Of a stretch of DNA of 64,000 nt, positions 52,102-61,102 are shown one piece after another; position 1 is the first letter of the stretch, and the number at the start of each line of letters is the position of its first letter. The notes below the pieces were generated by a model, which was given only the letters and a program-made list of their open reading frames with translations, ran no database searches and was not told where the DNA came from. The position numbers were made by a program, and so were the translations under genes. This DNA comes from TMED14 sp041158165 (lineage in GTDB: Bacteria > Bacteroidota > Bacteroidia > Flavobacteriales > Schleiferiaceae), in the NCBI GenBank assembly GCA_041158165.1, contig JBEBBW010000004.1:1-64000 (forward strand). The letters run 5' to 3'.

Positions 52102-53040
52102 GTGCAGATTTACCACCACCTTTCGGACTTTGTTCCCCACGGACCCACCGTGGTCACGTTGGGCACCTTCGACGGGGTTCATCGGGGGCATCAGGCTTTG
52201 GTGGAGCGCGCCGTTTCGGTCGCGCGGGAATTGGGCGGAACTGCCGTCTTGCTCACTTTGGAGCCCCACCCGCGCAAGCTGATTCACCCGGAGTTTGTGC
52301 TTTCGCGGCTGACGCTCCCCGCGGAACGGGCCGAGCTCTTGGCCGCAGCCGGATTGGACGCGCTGGTGGAGCATCCGTTTACCTCGGATTTTGCGCAGAC
52401 CTCGTCGCTGGAGTTTGTTCGCCGCGACCTGGTGGGCCATTTGGGAATGAAGCATTTAATCGTCGGCTACGACCACCGGTTTGGGCGCAACCGCGAAGGG
52501 GATTTTGCCCAGCTTCAGGAGTTTTCGCAGGTTTTTGATTTTGCGCTGGAGCAGGTAAACGCCGTGACCTTGGGCGACGTGGCGCTGTCGTCGACAAAAA
52601 TCCGCGCTGCTGTTGCGGAAGGCCGGGTGCGCGACGCTGCAGCCAGTTTGGGCCGACCCCATTTTGTGCGCGGCGAGGTCGTGGCGGGGCGCGGAATTGG
52701 CCGCAAACTGGGCTACCGCACCGCCAACGTGGGCGGAATTCACCCCGACAAGGCCATGCCTTCGTTTGGCGTATATGCCGTGGAGCTCGTTTTCTGTGAT
52801 GCAGAAGGGCCCCGCGGGCTCGCCGGCGTGGCGAACTACGGCGTGCGCCCCAGCTTTGGGGCCGGCTCAGAACCCGTGCTCGAGGTGCACTTGCTCGACG
52901 TCGAAGCCCAGGGCTATGGGCGCCCGGTCGAAGTTCGGTTCATTGATTTCATTCGTGCAGAGCAAACGTTCGAAACGCCGCAAGCGCTTCAAGCGCAGAT
53001 AGCGCGGGACGTGGAGCGGGCTCGGGCTGTGCTCGAGTGA
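52102..53040 (+). CDS. ribF: Bifunctional riboflavin kinase / FAD synthetase
   Basis: A 312-residue enzyme making FMN and FAD. The N-terminal FAD synthetase domain has VVTLGTFDGVHRGHQ and SSTKIR; the C-terminal riboflavin kinase domain has GRGIGRKLGYRTANV, GVANYGVRPSFG and FIDFIRAEQTFE. The GTG at 52102 gives the usual N-terminus; an upstream ATG reading overlaps the divergent gene. Confidence 0.95.
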   Translation: MQIYHHLSDFVPHGPTVVTLGTFDGVHRGHQALVERAVSVARELGGTAVLLTLEPHPRKLIHPEFVLSRLTLPAERAELLAAAGLDALVEHPFTSDFAQTSSLEFVRRDLVGHLGMKHLIVGYDHRFGRNREGDFAQLQEFSQVFDFALEQVNAVTLGDVALSSTKIRAAVAEGRVRDAAASLGRPHFVRGEVVAGRGIGRKLGYRTANVGGIHPDKAMPSFGVYAVELVFCDAEGPRGLAGVANYGVRPSFGAGSEPVLEVHLLDVEAQGYGRPVEVRFIDFIRAEQTFETPQALQAQIARDVERARAVLE

Positions 53041-53043
53041 CTA

Positions 53044-53062
53044 GGTACCAGCAACTGGTCCC
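53044..53062. other. Small inverted repeat between convergent ribF and rnr
   Basis: GGTACCAG and CTGGTCCC form an imperfect stem with a CAA loop. There is no T run, so it is at best a weak terminator. Confidence 0.3.
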
Positions 53063-53066
53063 TGGT

Positions 53067-55496
53067 TTACCGCCGCTTTTTCTTCGCTGACGTCGTGTTG
53101 GGGCCCTTGCGGTGGCCTTTGCCTCCGCCTTTGCTGCCGCCTTTTCCGCTGGCCTTGCCCGGTCCGCCCGACTTGGACGCACCAAAACCACTCGCGGAAC
53201 CGCCGGCGCGGCGCGGAGACCCCCAGCGGCTTCCGGCCTCGGTGGGGCGGGTTTCGTCGAACTGTCCGCGGGTCGGTGCCGCAGAACGGCCAGAGGGTCG
53301 GCTGGACGCTCCGCCCGAAGCGGACCCCGAGCCCCCGCGCGAGCTGGCCACGCCAAAATCGATGGTCTTGCGGACCACGTCAACCTCCTTGACCACGATG
53401 CGCAGCGGATCGCCGAGCCGGTACTCCTTGCCCCAGCGCTCGCCCACCAGGCAGTGGCGCTCGGAATCGACGCTGTAGTAGTCGTCGCGGAACTCCCTGA
53501 GGCGCACCAGGCCCTCGCAGGCGGTTTCGGGCACCTCAACAAACACGCCCCATTCGGTGACGCCCGAAATGATGCCGTCGAACTGCTCGCCCAGGAACTG
53601 CTCCATGTACACGGCCTGCATGTACTTGATCGACGAGCGCTCGGCTTCGGCGGCGTTTTGCTCGCGCTGCGAACTGTGCTGGCAGAGCTCCTCGAGCGGC
53701 TCGGCCTTGGGCGACGGCTTGCCGTCGAGCGTGTCCTGCAGCAGGCGGTGCACCATCATGTCGGGGTAGCGGCGAATCGGCGACGTAAAGTGGGTATAGT
53801 CGTCGAAGGCGAGGCCGTAGTGCCCCACGTTTTGGGTGCTGTACACCGCCTTGGCCATGGTCCGCACCGTAAGCGTTTCAAGCATGTTGGCCTCGGGCGT
53901 CCCCTTGACTTGGCGCAGCAGGTCGTTGATCGATCGGCGCACGTTGCCGGGGCTGTCGACCTGCATTTGGTAGCCCAGCGGGCGCACAAACTGGCTCAGG
54001 GAGATTAGTTTTTCGGGGTCGGGCTGGTCGTGGATGCGGTAGACCATGGTGCGCGGAGCCTGCTTGGTGCGCGCATTGGGCTTCTTTCCGCCGGCAAAGG
54101 CCGCCACCTCGCGGTTGGCCAGGAGCATGAACTCCTCGATCAGCTTGTTGGAATCCTTGGCCTCTTTCACGTAGGCGCCGATGGGCTGGTTGTTGGCGTC
54201 GAGGCGAAACTTCACCTCGGCTCGGTCAAAGGCGATGGCGCCGTCCTTCATGCGCTGGGCGCGCAGGGCCTTAGCCATTCGGTCCATCAGCCGCAATTCA
54301 GTCGCAATAGGGTCGTCGTCGCCCTCGAGCACCGCCTGGGCCTCTTCGTAGGCAAATCGACGGTCGGAGTGGATCACGGTGCGCCCAAACCAGCGGTCGT
54401 GCACGGTGCCCGACTCGTCCATCGCAAAAATCGCCGAGAACGTGAACTTGTCTTCGCGCGGGCGCAGCGAACAAACCTGGTTCGACAGGATTTCGGGCAG
54501 CATCGGCACCACGCGGTCCACGAGGTAGACCGAGGTTGCGCGTTCCACGGCCTCCTGCTCGAGCAGGCTACCGGGCCGCACGTAGTAGGTCACGTCGGCG
54601 ATGTGCACGCCCACTTCCCACAGACCGTTTTCGAGCGGACGGATGCTGAGCGCGTCGTCAAAGTCCTTGGCGTCGACCGGGTCGATCGTGAAGGTCAGCG
54701 TAGTGCGCATGTCGCGGCGCTTGGCGATCTCGAGCGGGTCCAGCACCAACGGAATCCGCGCCGCTTCGGCCTCCACCTCGGCGGGGAAGTTCCAGGGAAG
54801 CCCAAATTCCTCCATGATGGCGTGAATCTCGGTTTCGTGCTCGCCGCGCTCCCCGAGGATTTCGACCACCTTGCCCACCGGGGCGCGCTCGGCGTCGGTC
54901 CACTCCACGAGCTCGAGTACCACCATTTGGCCGGCCTCGGCACCGCCAAGCTGGGATTTGGGCACAAAAAAGTCCCGGCCCACCTTGCGGCCGTCGGTGA
55001 GAATGAAGGCGCCTTGGGCGTGGGGCTGTACTTCGCCCACGTAGCGGCTGCGGGCGCGGCGCACCACGTCGACGATCTCGCCCTCGAATTTTTTACCCGC
55101 CTTTTGCGGGTAGACCAGCACCTTGACCTGGTCGCCACCGAAGGAGCAGCCCGCGCTGCCCTGGCGCACGTACACGTCGTCGAGTCCGGGTCCGCGTACC
55201 ACGTAGGCCGCGCCGCTCGAGGTGAATTCAATCGTTCCGGTCGCGTAGGCCAGCTCCATTTTGAGGCGGAACCCGTCGCCGTCGGCTTGAATTTGGTTGG
55301 TGCGGGTCAAAATTTCGAGCGCACTGGCCACGAGCGTCTTGCCGGTCCGCTCGTTCATTCCCGTTTCAAAGGCGAGGTCGGCGGCGGTGAACTTGCGCCC
55401 GGGGCGCTTCTGAAAAAAGCGAAGGAGTCGGTTGGCCAGCGAAACCGCGTCCATCGAGCGGTGGGCTTTGTTAATCTTGGGTCCTTTTTTGGGCAT
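53067..55496 (-). CDS. rnr: Ribonuclease R
   Basis: An 809-residue 3'-5' exoribonuclease of the RNB family. An N-terminal helical/cold-shock region (about 1-220), catalytic RNB domain (about 250-600, with DPVDAKDFDDALSI carrying the metal-binding Asp residues) and S1 domain (about 640-725) are in order. The C-terminal tail (about 730-809) is a Gly/Ser/Lys-rich low-complexity extension ending KKKRR, likely RNA-binding. Confidence 0.95.
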   Translation of the reverse strand: MPKKGPKINKAHRSMDAVSLANRLLRFFQKRPGRKFTAADLAFETGMNERTGKTLVASALEILTRTNQIQADGDGFRLKMELAYATGTIEFTSSGAAYVVRGPGLDDVYVRQGSAGCSFGGDQVKVLVYPQKAGKKFEGEIVDVVRRARSRYVGEVQPHAQGAFILTDGRKVGRDFFVPKSQLGGAEAGQMVVLELVEWTDAERAPVGKVVEILGERGEHETEIHAIMEEFGLPWNFPAEVEAEAARIPLVLDPLEIAKRRDMRTTLTFTIDPVDAKDFDDALSIRPLENGLWEVGVHIADVTYYVRPGSLLEQEAVERATSVYLVDRVVPMLPEILSNQVCSLRPREDKFTFSAIFAMDESGTVHDRWFGRTVIHSDRRFAYEEAQAVLEGDDDPIATELRLMDRMAKALRAQRMKDGAIAFDRAEVKFRLDANNQPIGAYVKEAKDSNKLIEEFMLLANREVAAFAGGKKPNARTKQAPRTMVYRIHDQPDPEKLISLSQFVRPLGYQMQVDSPGNVRRSINDLLRQVKGTPEANMLETLTVRTMAKAVYSTQNVGHYGLAFDDYTHFTSPIRRYPDMMVHRLLQDTLDGKPSPKAEPLEELCQHSSQREQNAAEAERSSIKYMQAVYMEQFLGEQFDGIISGVTEWGVFVEVPETACEGLVRLREFRDDYYSVDSERHCLVGERWGKEYRLGDPLRIVVKEVDVVRKTIDFGVASSRGGSGSASGGASSRPSGRSAAPTRGQFDETRPTEAGSRWGSPRRAGGSASGFGASKSGGPGKASGKGGSKGGGKGHRKGPNTTSAKKKRR

Positions 55497-55615
55497 CTAG
55501 GCGGAATTCTTGGCTATTTAAGTGCGCAGTGAAGTAAAGGTCGTACAATTTTAGGGGGGCAATGCAACCTTTGTGTTAGGAGCCGCATCTTTTTTGTGGA
55601 TTCCGCCCCGATCTA

Positions 55616-56140
55616 GTGGAAGCTTGGTACGCACACATTCACGGCTCGCTGCACGGCCAATTGGATGCGCAGCGCGCTCTGTATGAGGCGCTAGCGCCCC
55701 GTGTGCTGCATACCTGCAAACGCTACTTCGCCGACGAAGCGGACGCCGAAGACGCAATGATTCGCACGATGACGACCATGTTCCAGCAACTCCCGACGAT
55801 TCGCGAGCCCAAGGCCCTGCCGGCCTGGCTGCGCCGGACCGCCGTGAACGAGTGCCTCATGGAGTTGCGCAAGCGCAAGACCGAGCGGCTCGACGAGGCC
55901 GACGTGCCCGAGGCGGGAGCGGCGTCAACCGACGCGCTGCACGACCGCGAAGCGCTTATGAGTGTCTTGCGCCAGCTGCCCGACGGCTACCGCAGTGTGT
56001 TCAATCTTTATGCGATCGAGGGCTACAGCCATGCCGAGATCGCCGAGCAGCTCGGCATCAGCGAGGCCACGAGCAAGTCCCAATTGAGCCGAGCCCGGCA
56101 GTGGCTGCAGCGCCGCCTCACAAACTTCAATGTGCAATGA
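55616..56140 (+). CDS. ECF-type RNA polymerase sigma factor
   Basis: A 174-residue sigma-70 family factor. Region 2 (about 20-85, with YFADEADAEDAMIRTMTTMFQQL) and region 4 (about 115-165, with GYRSVFNLYAIEGYSHAEIAEQLGISEATSKSQLSRAR) are clear. The GTG start at 55616 gives an N-terminus of normal length. The next gene overlaps its stop by four bases (ATGA), and probably encodes a membrane regulator. Confidence 0.9.
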   Translation: MEAWYAHIHGSLHGQLDAQRALYEALAPRVLHTCKRYFADEADAEDAMIRTMTTMFQQLPTIREPKALPAWLRRTAVNECLMELRKRKTERLDEADVPEAGAASTDALHDREALMSVLRQLPDGYRSVFNLYAIEGYSHAEIAEQLGISEATSKSQLSRARQWLQRRLTNFNVQ

Positions 56141-56883
56141 GCCAGAAGGACCTCGATAAGCTGTTTCGCGACGCCCTCGGTGAGGGCCGGGCGCAGCCGC
56201 GGCCCGATTCCTGGGCCCGCGTGGCCGCGGGCTTGCCCAGCGCAGCAGCAAACGGGCATGCCAAACCGAAGCGCCGTGTGCTTTGGTTCCGCTATGCGGC
56301 CGTAGCCTCGGTAGCCCTGGCCGCCGCAGGATTGTGGTGGACCCGCCCGAGCGATACGACCCCCAATCTGTCGGTAGCGGCCACTTCGCTGGCCCACGAA
56401 GCCATCTCCCGCCAAGAAGACAGCTTGCCTCAACTGGCACCGACAGCGCCAAGCCCTCGCCGTAGCTCGGTCGGTACGGCTCCCGAGCGCCTTGTTGGGG
56501 CAAATCCGGCGGCACTGTCCCCAGCGAAGGCAATGCCCAATAAATTCGGAAGCGTCCGCGCAGAACTTGCGTTCCTTGAGCGCATGAGCCCTGTAGATTT
56601 TGACGAGCGCGTGCCGCTAATTCCCGTTCGCGTGCGCCCGGCCGAAGCCGCAGCCTACGCGGCCAATTCGGAGACTCCGCGCCGACGCTACGCCCAGTTG
56701 GCCAGCAACCTTCAGGATGTGTGGTCTATGGTCCGCAGCATCCGAGAATCAGAGGCCTCGCCCCAAGTACACGTTGAAGTGCACGTGCCAGCCGCCGTGC
56801 TTCAGCGCCTAAATCAAACCAAAGAGCTGGCAGAAAACCTCACTGAATCATGGTCCACTTTTCAATCAAAGCACTCGCACTAA
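56137..56883 (+). CDS. Putative anti-sigma-like single-pass membrane protein
   Basis: A 248-residue protein: a cytoplasmic N-terminus of about 48 residues beginning with a LDKLFRDALGEGR helix, one membrane helix (about 50-68), then a long, poorly conserved periplasmic part. This topology and position directly after an ECF sigma gene suggest an anti-sigma factor or partner, though no zinc-binding ZAS motif is visible. The 3' end overlaps the next gene by 34 bases. Confidence 0.6.
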   Translation: MSQKDLDKLFRDALGEGRAQPRPDSWARVAAGLPSAAANGHAKPKRRVLWFRYAAVASVALAAAGLWWTRPSDTTPNLSVAATSLAHEAISRQEDSLPQLAPTAPSPRRSSVGTAPERLVGANPAALSPAKAMPNKFGSVRAELAFLERMSPVDFDERVPLIPVRVRPAEAAAYAANSETPRRRYAQLASNLQDVWSMVRSIRESEASPQVHVEVHVPAAVLQRLNQTKELAENLTESWSTFQSKHSH

Positions 56884-57962
56884 GTGCCGTATTTGCTGCG
56901 GCTGCGCCGCAGCTCCGCGCCCAGGACGCCCCGCCTGCCATGCCGACGCCGACAGCCGAAGCCCGTGCTGGGTCTGACAGCAGCAAGGCCCCAGCGGCCG
57001 ACAGCACCCAGTCCCGTGCCGCCCGCATGAGCGCTGAAATCGCCGCTGCCATTAGTGAATACACGAAGGACATGGCTGCGCTCGAAAAGCAAATTCGCGA
57101 CAAAGACATCTCCAAAGAAGACGCTGAACGCCGCCGAAAGGAGCTTTCAGACCGCCTCGAAGCCCGCCTTGAAGCCATCGAAGAAATGGCCGAAGCTTGG
57201 GCAGACAACCTTGAGGAGTCGATTGAGAATTTGGAAATCAACTTGGGTGACGACCTCACTTTGAACATCAAGCCGTCGGAGCCTAAAAAGAAGAAGTTCA
57301 AAAAGAAAATCAATGGACTCGTCATGCTTGTGGGCACGAATTCGCTGCTGACGACGCCGACCACCGACCTGATGGCTGCCGACGCCTACTCGGGCTTGTG
57401 GCATCCTGCTGGCGCGCAGTCGGCCACGTTCGGACTCTACTTCACGAACCAGTGGCGCCTCAGCAAGACGCCGTTGTGGTTGCGCAGCGGGTGGGGCCTT
57501 ACGAGCTATACCTACGATTTTGGTCAGAACATTTTGCAGCTGGATGCTCCTTCCGGCGGCGGGTACGCACTCTTGCCCTCCAATGTGGATTTGCGCCGAT
57601 CTAATCTTTCCATGACCTACTTCGAAGTGCCCGTTTCGTTTGTCATAAATCCTTCGCGCCGGGGCAAAGGGCTGAACGTGTCGGCGGGTGGTTTCGCGGG
57701 CATTCGACTCGGAGGCACTCGCCAAGTGGTGTACCGTGCAGAGGGTATGGGCCGAGTCACCGAAAACACCAACGGACAGTTCTACGGTTCGCTGCTGTCC
57801 TATGGTCTCCAGGCGGAACTCGGCTTCCGACGCTTTACGGTGGGGGTACGCCAGAACTTCAACAAGCCCTTTAACGAAGCGGTTCTTCCGGCCAACATCC
57901 AGTTGGACGCACAGCCCAATTTTTATAACGCCTCGGTCTACGCCACGGTGCGGTTCTTTTAG
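56850..57962 (+). CDS. Secreted coiled-coil / outer-membrane beta-barrel protein
   Basis: A 370-residue protein with a signal peptide (about 1-24, ending in RAQ). A charged coiled coil (about 55-125) is followed by a barrel domain (about 150-370) resembling the PorT/OMP_b-brl_2 type, ending in a typical ATVRFF strand. It overlaps the upstream membrane-protein gene by 34 bases, making a three-gene sigma/membrane/barrel unit. Function unknown; possibly a sensor or target of the sigma factor. Confidence 0.7.
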   Translation: MVHFSIKALALSAVFAAAAPQLRAQDAPPAMPTPTAEARAGSDSSKAPAADSTQSRAARMSAEIAAAISEYTKDMAALEKQIRDKDISKEDAERRRKELSDRLEARLEAIEEMAEAWADNLEESIENLEINLGDDLTLNIKPSEPKKKKFKKKINGLVMLVGTNSLLTTPTTDLMAADAYSGLWHPAGAQSATFGLYFTNQWRLSKTPLWLRSGWGLTSYTYDFGQNILQLDAPSGGGYALLPSNVDLRRSNLSMTYFEVPVSFVINPSRRGKGLNVSAGGFAGIRLGGTRQVVYRAEGMGRVTENTNGQFYGSLLSYGLQAELGFRRFTVGVRQNFNKPFNEAVLPANIQLDAQPNFYNASVYATVRFF

Positions 57963-57990
57963 GTTCTAGGTTAAGGCAGACCTAAAAAAG

Positions 57991-58019
57991 AAACCCCGGG
58001 CGCGAGCCCGGGGTTTTTT
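57991..58019. terminator. Strong bidirectional terminator
   Basis: A perfect 11-base stem (AAACCCCGGGC/GCCCGGGGTTT) with a GCGA tetraloop and flanking A and T runs, between convergent genes (the barrel gene and gdhA). Confidence 0.95.
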
Positions 58020-58038
58020 CATTGCGGTGAAGCAAGGC

Positions 58039-59394
58039 TTACATCACGCCCTGGTCGAGCATGGCGTCGGCCACCTTCACGAAGCCTGCGAGGTTGGCAC
58101 CCTTGACGTAGTCAATCGTACCGTCTTCGCGCGCACCGTACTTCACACACGAAGCATGGATGCTCTTCATGATGCCGTGCAGGCGCTGGTCCACTTCTTC
58201 GCTGCTCCACGAAAGGCGCAGTGAGTTTTGGCTCATCTCAAGACCTGAGGTTGAAACCCCACCGGCGTTCGAGGCCTTACCTGGGCTGAATAGGATGCGA
58301 GCGGCAGCAAACGCCTCAATCGCTTCAGGGGTAGAAGGCATGTTGGCGCCTTCGGCCACACACTTCACGCCGTTGGCGATCAGGGCCTTGGCGTCGTCGC
58401 CGTTAAGTTCGTTTTGGGTCGCACACGGCATAGCGATGTCGCAGGCTACGCCCCAAGGAGTCTTACCCGCAACAAACGTAGCCGACGGGTACTTCTTGAG
58501 GTAGTCGCTGATGCGTCCGCGCTCTACGTTTTTAATGTGCATCACGTGGGCCAACTTCTCGGCATTGATGCCGTCGTTGTCCAAAATGTAGCCTGAAGAA
58601 TCCGACAGGGTGAGCACGGTTGCGCCGAGCTGCGTTGCCTTCTCGGCAGCGAACTGGGCTACGTTACCTGAACCTGAGATCACGACCTTTTTGCCCTTAA
58701 AGCCGTCGCCTTTGGTGGCGAGCATCTCTTGAGCGAAGTACACCGTGCCGTAGCCGGTTGCTTCAGGGCGGATCAGCGAACCGCCCCAGTTGAGGCCCTT
58801 GCCGGTCAACACGCCGGTGAACTCGTTGCGGATGCGCTTGTACTGGCCAAACATGTAGCCAATCTCGCGACCACCCACGCCGATGTCGCCGGCAGGAACG
58901 TCGGTATCGGCGCCGATGTGGCGCGAAAGCTCGGTCATAAAGGCCTGGCAGAAGCGCATTACTTCGTTGTCGGACTTGCCCTTGGGATCAAAGTCCGAAC
59001 CGCCCTTACCGCCGCCCATGGGCAACGTGGTGAGCGAGTTTTTGAAGATTTGCTCAAAGCCGAGGAACTTCAGCACCGACAGGTTGACCGTCGGGTGAAA
59101 GCGCAGGCCGCCCTTGTAGGGGCCGATGGCGCTGTTGAACTCCACGCGGTAGCCGCGGTTAACCTGCACGTTGCCAGCGTCGTCGGTCCACGCTACGCGG
59201 AACATGATCGTGCGCTCAGGCTCGGTGATGCGCTCAAGAATGCGCGCCTTTTTGTACTTCGGGTTTTCTTCGATAAACGGAATCACCGATTCCGCCACCT
59301 CGTGCACCGCTTGAATAAACTCAGGCTCAGCGCCGTTACGGGCTTTTGCCCAATCCATGAATGCTGAAATTTCAGCTTGATACTTAGGATTCAT
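58039..59394 (-). CDS. gdhA: NADP-specific glutamate dehydrogenase
   Basis: A 451-residue hexameric GDH interconverting 2-oxoglutarate/ammonia and glutamate. The catalytic segment TLPMGGGKGGSDFDPKGKSDNEVMRFCQAFM with its Lys residues, PAGDIGVGGREIGYMFG and the nucleotide-binding VVISGSGNVAQFAAEKA are present. Length and sequence match the NADP-dependent bacterial type. A -7 box lies 19 bases upstream. Confidence 0.97.
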   Translation of the reverse strand: MNPKYQAEISAFMDWAKARNGAEPEFIQAVHEVAESVIPFIEENPKYKKARILERITEPERTIMFRVAWTDDAGNVQVNRGYRVEFNSAIGPYKGGLRFHPTVNLSVLKFLGFEQIFKNSLTTLPMGGGKGGSDFDPKGKSDNEVMRFCQAFMTELSRHIGADTDVPAGDIGVGGREIGYMFGQYKRIRNEFTGVLTGKGLNWGGSLIRPEATGYGTVYFAQEMLATKGDGFKGKKVVISGSGNVAQFAAEKATQLGATVLTLSDSSGYILDNDGINAEKLAHVMHIKNVERGRISDYLKKYPSATFVAGKTPWGVACDIAMPCATQNELNGDDAKALIANGVKCVAEGANMPSTPEAIEAFAAARILFSPGKASNAGGVSTSGLEMSQNSLRLSWSSEEVDQRLHGIMKSIHASCVKYGAREDGTIDYVKGANLAGFVKVADAMLDQGVM

Positions 59395-59413
59395 AAAGGG
59401 GGTATTTATCCGG

Positions 59414-59421
59414 CAAAGGTA
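59414..59421 (-). promoter_or_regulatory. -7 box for gdhA
   Basis: TACCTTTG on the minus strand, 19 bases before the gdhA ATG. Confidence 0.55.
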
Positions 59422-59426
59422 TGCCC

Positions 59427-59434
59427 GAAATTTG
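59427..59434 (+). promoter_or_regulatory. -7-like box for thiL
   Basis: GAAATTTG, four bases before the ATG at 59439. Confidence 0.35.
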
Positions 59435-59438
59435 TGCC

Positions 59439-60482
59439 ATGATTGAAGACCCGAATCCGCAACGCACCCCCCTGTCTGAATTGGGTGAATTTGGTTTAAT
59501 TGAGCGACTTACCGCCGACCTAGTGCCGGTTCAGCCGTCGACCCTGGTGGGCGTGGGTGACGACGCGGCCGTGCTGCGGCCCAACGCGGACCAGGATCTG
59601 TTGGTGAGCACCGACCTGCTCGTGGAGGGGGTGCATTTTGACTTGGCCTATGTTCCGTTGCAGCACCTTGGCTACAAGGCGGCGGTCGTCAACTTCAGCG
59701 ACATTTATGCGATGGGCGGCTCGCCCACGCAGTTGACCGTGGCCATGGCCGTGAGCAGCCGCTACCCCGTGGAGGCGCTCGACGAGATTTATGCCGGTAT
59801 TCGCCGGGCCTGCGCGCAGTACGGCGTCGATTTGGTGGGCGGAGACACGACGTCGAATCCGAGCGGACTTAGCCTTGCCCTGACCGTGATTGGCCAGGTG
59901 GAGCGCGGCGCTGCAGTGGGTCGGGGCGGAGCCCAAGCGACCGACCTTATTGTGGTGTCGGGCGATTTGGGCGGAGCCTACATCGGGCTTCAAGTGCTCG
60001 AACGCGAGAAGGCAACCTACTTGGCCAACCCCAACCTGCAGCCCGACCTCAGCGACTACCAGTACCCGATTGAGCGCCAGCTCAAGCCCGAGGCGCGCAA
60101 GGACATCGTCGAACTCCTCGCCGAGTTGGGCGTGAAACCCACCAGCATGATGGACGTGAGCGACGGCCTCTCGAGCGAGCTCCTGCACCTGACCAAGGCC
60201 AGTGGCCTGGGTTGCGTGGTGTTTGAAGACAAGCTGCCGATTGACCCGGTGGTACTTCGGGCCTGCGAGGAGTTTGGAATCCACCCCGTGACGGCCGTGC
60301 TGAACGGGGGAGAGGACTACGAACTCGTCTTTACCGTATCCCTAGAGGACTACGACAAAATCAAGGGGAACCCCAACATTACCCCAATCGGCCACATGAC
60401 GGAGTCGTCGGGAGCATACCTAGTGAACCTAGCCGGCGAACACGTTTCGTTGACCGCTCAGGGCTGGAAGGCTTTTAGCTAA
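59439..60482 (+). CDS. thiL: Thiamine-monophosphate kinase
   Basis: A 347-residue ATP-dependent kinase making thiamine pyrophosphate. GVGDDAAVL, STDLLVEGVHFDL, VVNFSDIYAMGG, VGGDTTSNPSGLSL and MMDVSDGLSSELLHL motifs are in order. The ATG at 59439 matches the Bacteroidota N-terminus (IEDPNPQRTPLSELGEFGLI) and follows a -7-like box by four bases; a reading from 59421 is possible but less likely. Confidence 0.95.
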   Translation: MIEDPNPQRTPLSELGEFGLIERLTADLVPVQPSTLVGVGDDAAVLRPNADQDLLVSTDLLVEGVHFDLAYVPLQHLGYKAAVVNFSDIYAMGGSPTQLTVAMAVSSRYPVEALDEIYAGIRRACAQYGVDLVGGDTTSNPSGLSLALTVIGQVERGAAVGRGGAQATDLIVVSGDLGGAYIGLQVLEREKATYLANPNLQPDLSDYQYPIERQLKPEARKDIVELLAELGVKPTSMMDVSDGLSSELLHLTKASGLGCVVFEDKLPIDPVVLRACEEFGIHPVTAVLNGGEDYELVFTVSLEDYDKIKGNPNITPIGHMTESSGAYLVNLAGEHVSLTAQGWKAFS

Positions 60483-60492
60483 ATTTCAAGCA

Positions 60493-61056
60493 GTGAATAA
60501 AGAGAATCTTATTCAACGCCTTGACGCAGTACACGTTGAGATATGTGAGCTTGCCGATCAACTCGGTTCGGAATTTTGGCGTTTGAAACCCGAACCAAAT
60601 GGGTGGAATTTTGAGCAGATTGTGTCGCATTTAGACAAGACAACGCGGTCATACCGAGAAACCATCCTGCAGGTAAAGTGTGGAACCTATCCCACACCGG
60701 TTACTCGATGGGTACCTGGGTATGCCAGCCTCATGACCTACTTATTGAAAAAGGCCCTTAGTCCGAAAAACACGAAAAAGTCTAAGACCTTTCCGATATG
60801 GGAACCAGGCACTCCGAACACAGACTTGAGTTTCATGGACGCATTTAGTGAGTCGCAACGCGAACTTAAGGGCTGGATTCGAAGCGTCACGACTAAGGAA
60901 GGTGAACAGCTTATTTGCTCTCCGGCAAGCAGGATAGTTACCTATTCGCTACACGATGCGTTCGAGATCATCACGATTCATCAAGAACGACACGTTTTGC
61001 AGGCACGGCGCTTGCGGAGTTTAAGCGAATCGGTACCGACTCACGTACCCGAATAA
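60493..61056 (+). CDS. DinB-like protein
   Basis: A 187-residue four-helix protein resembling the DinB/YfiT metal-binding superfamily. Possible metal ligands are His46 (VSHLD), and two later His near residues 157 and 168-172 (LHDAF, IHQERH). The GTG start is 10 bases after thiL. Base composition and codon use look more AT-rich than neighbours, hinting at later arrival. Function unknown; some relatives are thiol transferases. Confidence 0.7.
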   Translation: MNKENLIQRLDAVHVEICELADQLGSEFWRLKPEPNGWNFEQIVSHLDKTTRSYRETILQVKCGTYPTPVTRWVPGYASLMTYLLKKALSPKNTKKSKTFPIWEPGTPNTDLSFMDAFSESQRELKGWIRSVTTKEGEQLICSPASRIVTYSLHDAFEIITIHQERHVLQARRLRSLSESVPTHVPE

Positions 61057-61059
61057 AAA

Positions 61060-61090
61060 AACCCGAGGCCTGCGCCTCGGGCTTTCTTTT
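61060..61090. terminator. Bidirectional terminator
   Basis: A CCCGAGGC/GCCTCGGG stem with a CTGC loop and A/T-rich flanks between the convergent DinB-like and lipocalin-like genes. Confidence 0.9.
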
Positions 61091-61102
61091 TTAACGAAAA
61101 CC

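Noticed and set aside
52060..52455. N-terminal extension of the 51358-52059 membrane protein
   Set aside because: It is antisense to ribF and lacks hydrophobic or conserved features.
54030..55532. Long plus-strand open frame of 500 codons
   Set aside because: Antisense to RNase R, His/Val/Gly-rich composition typical of shadow frames.
59520..60284. Minus-strand open frame of 254 codons
   Set aside because: Antisense to thiL, whose motifs are complete; no independent support.
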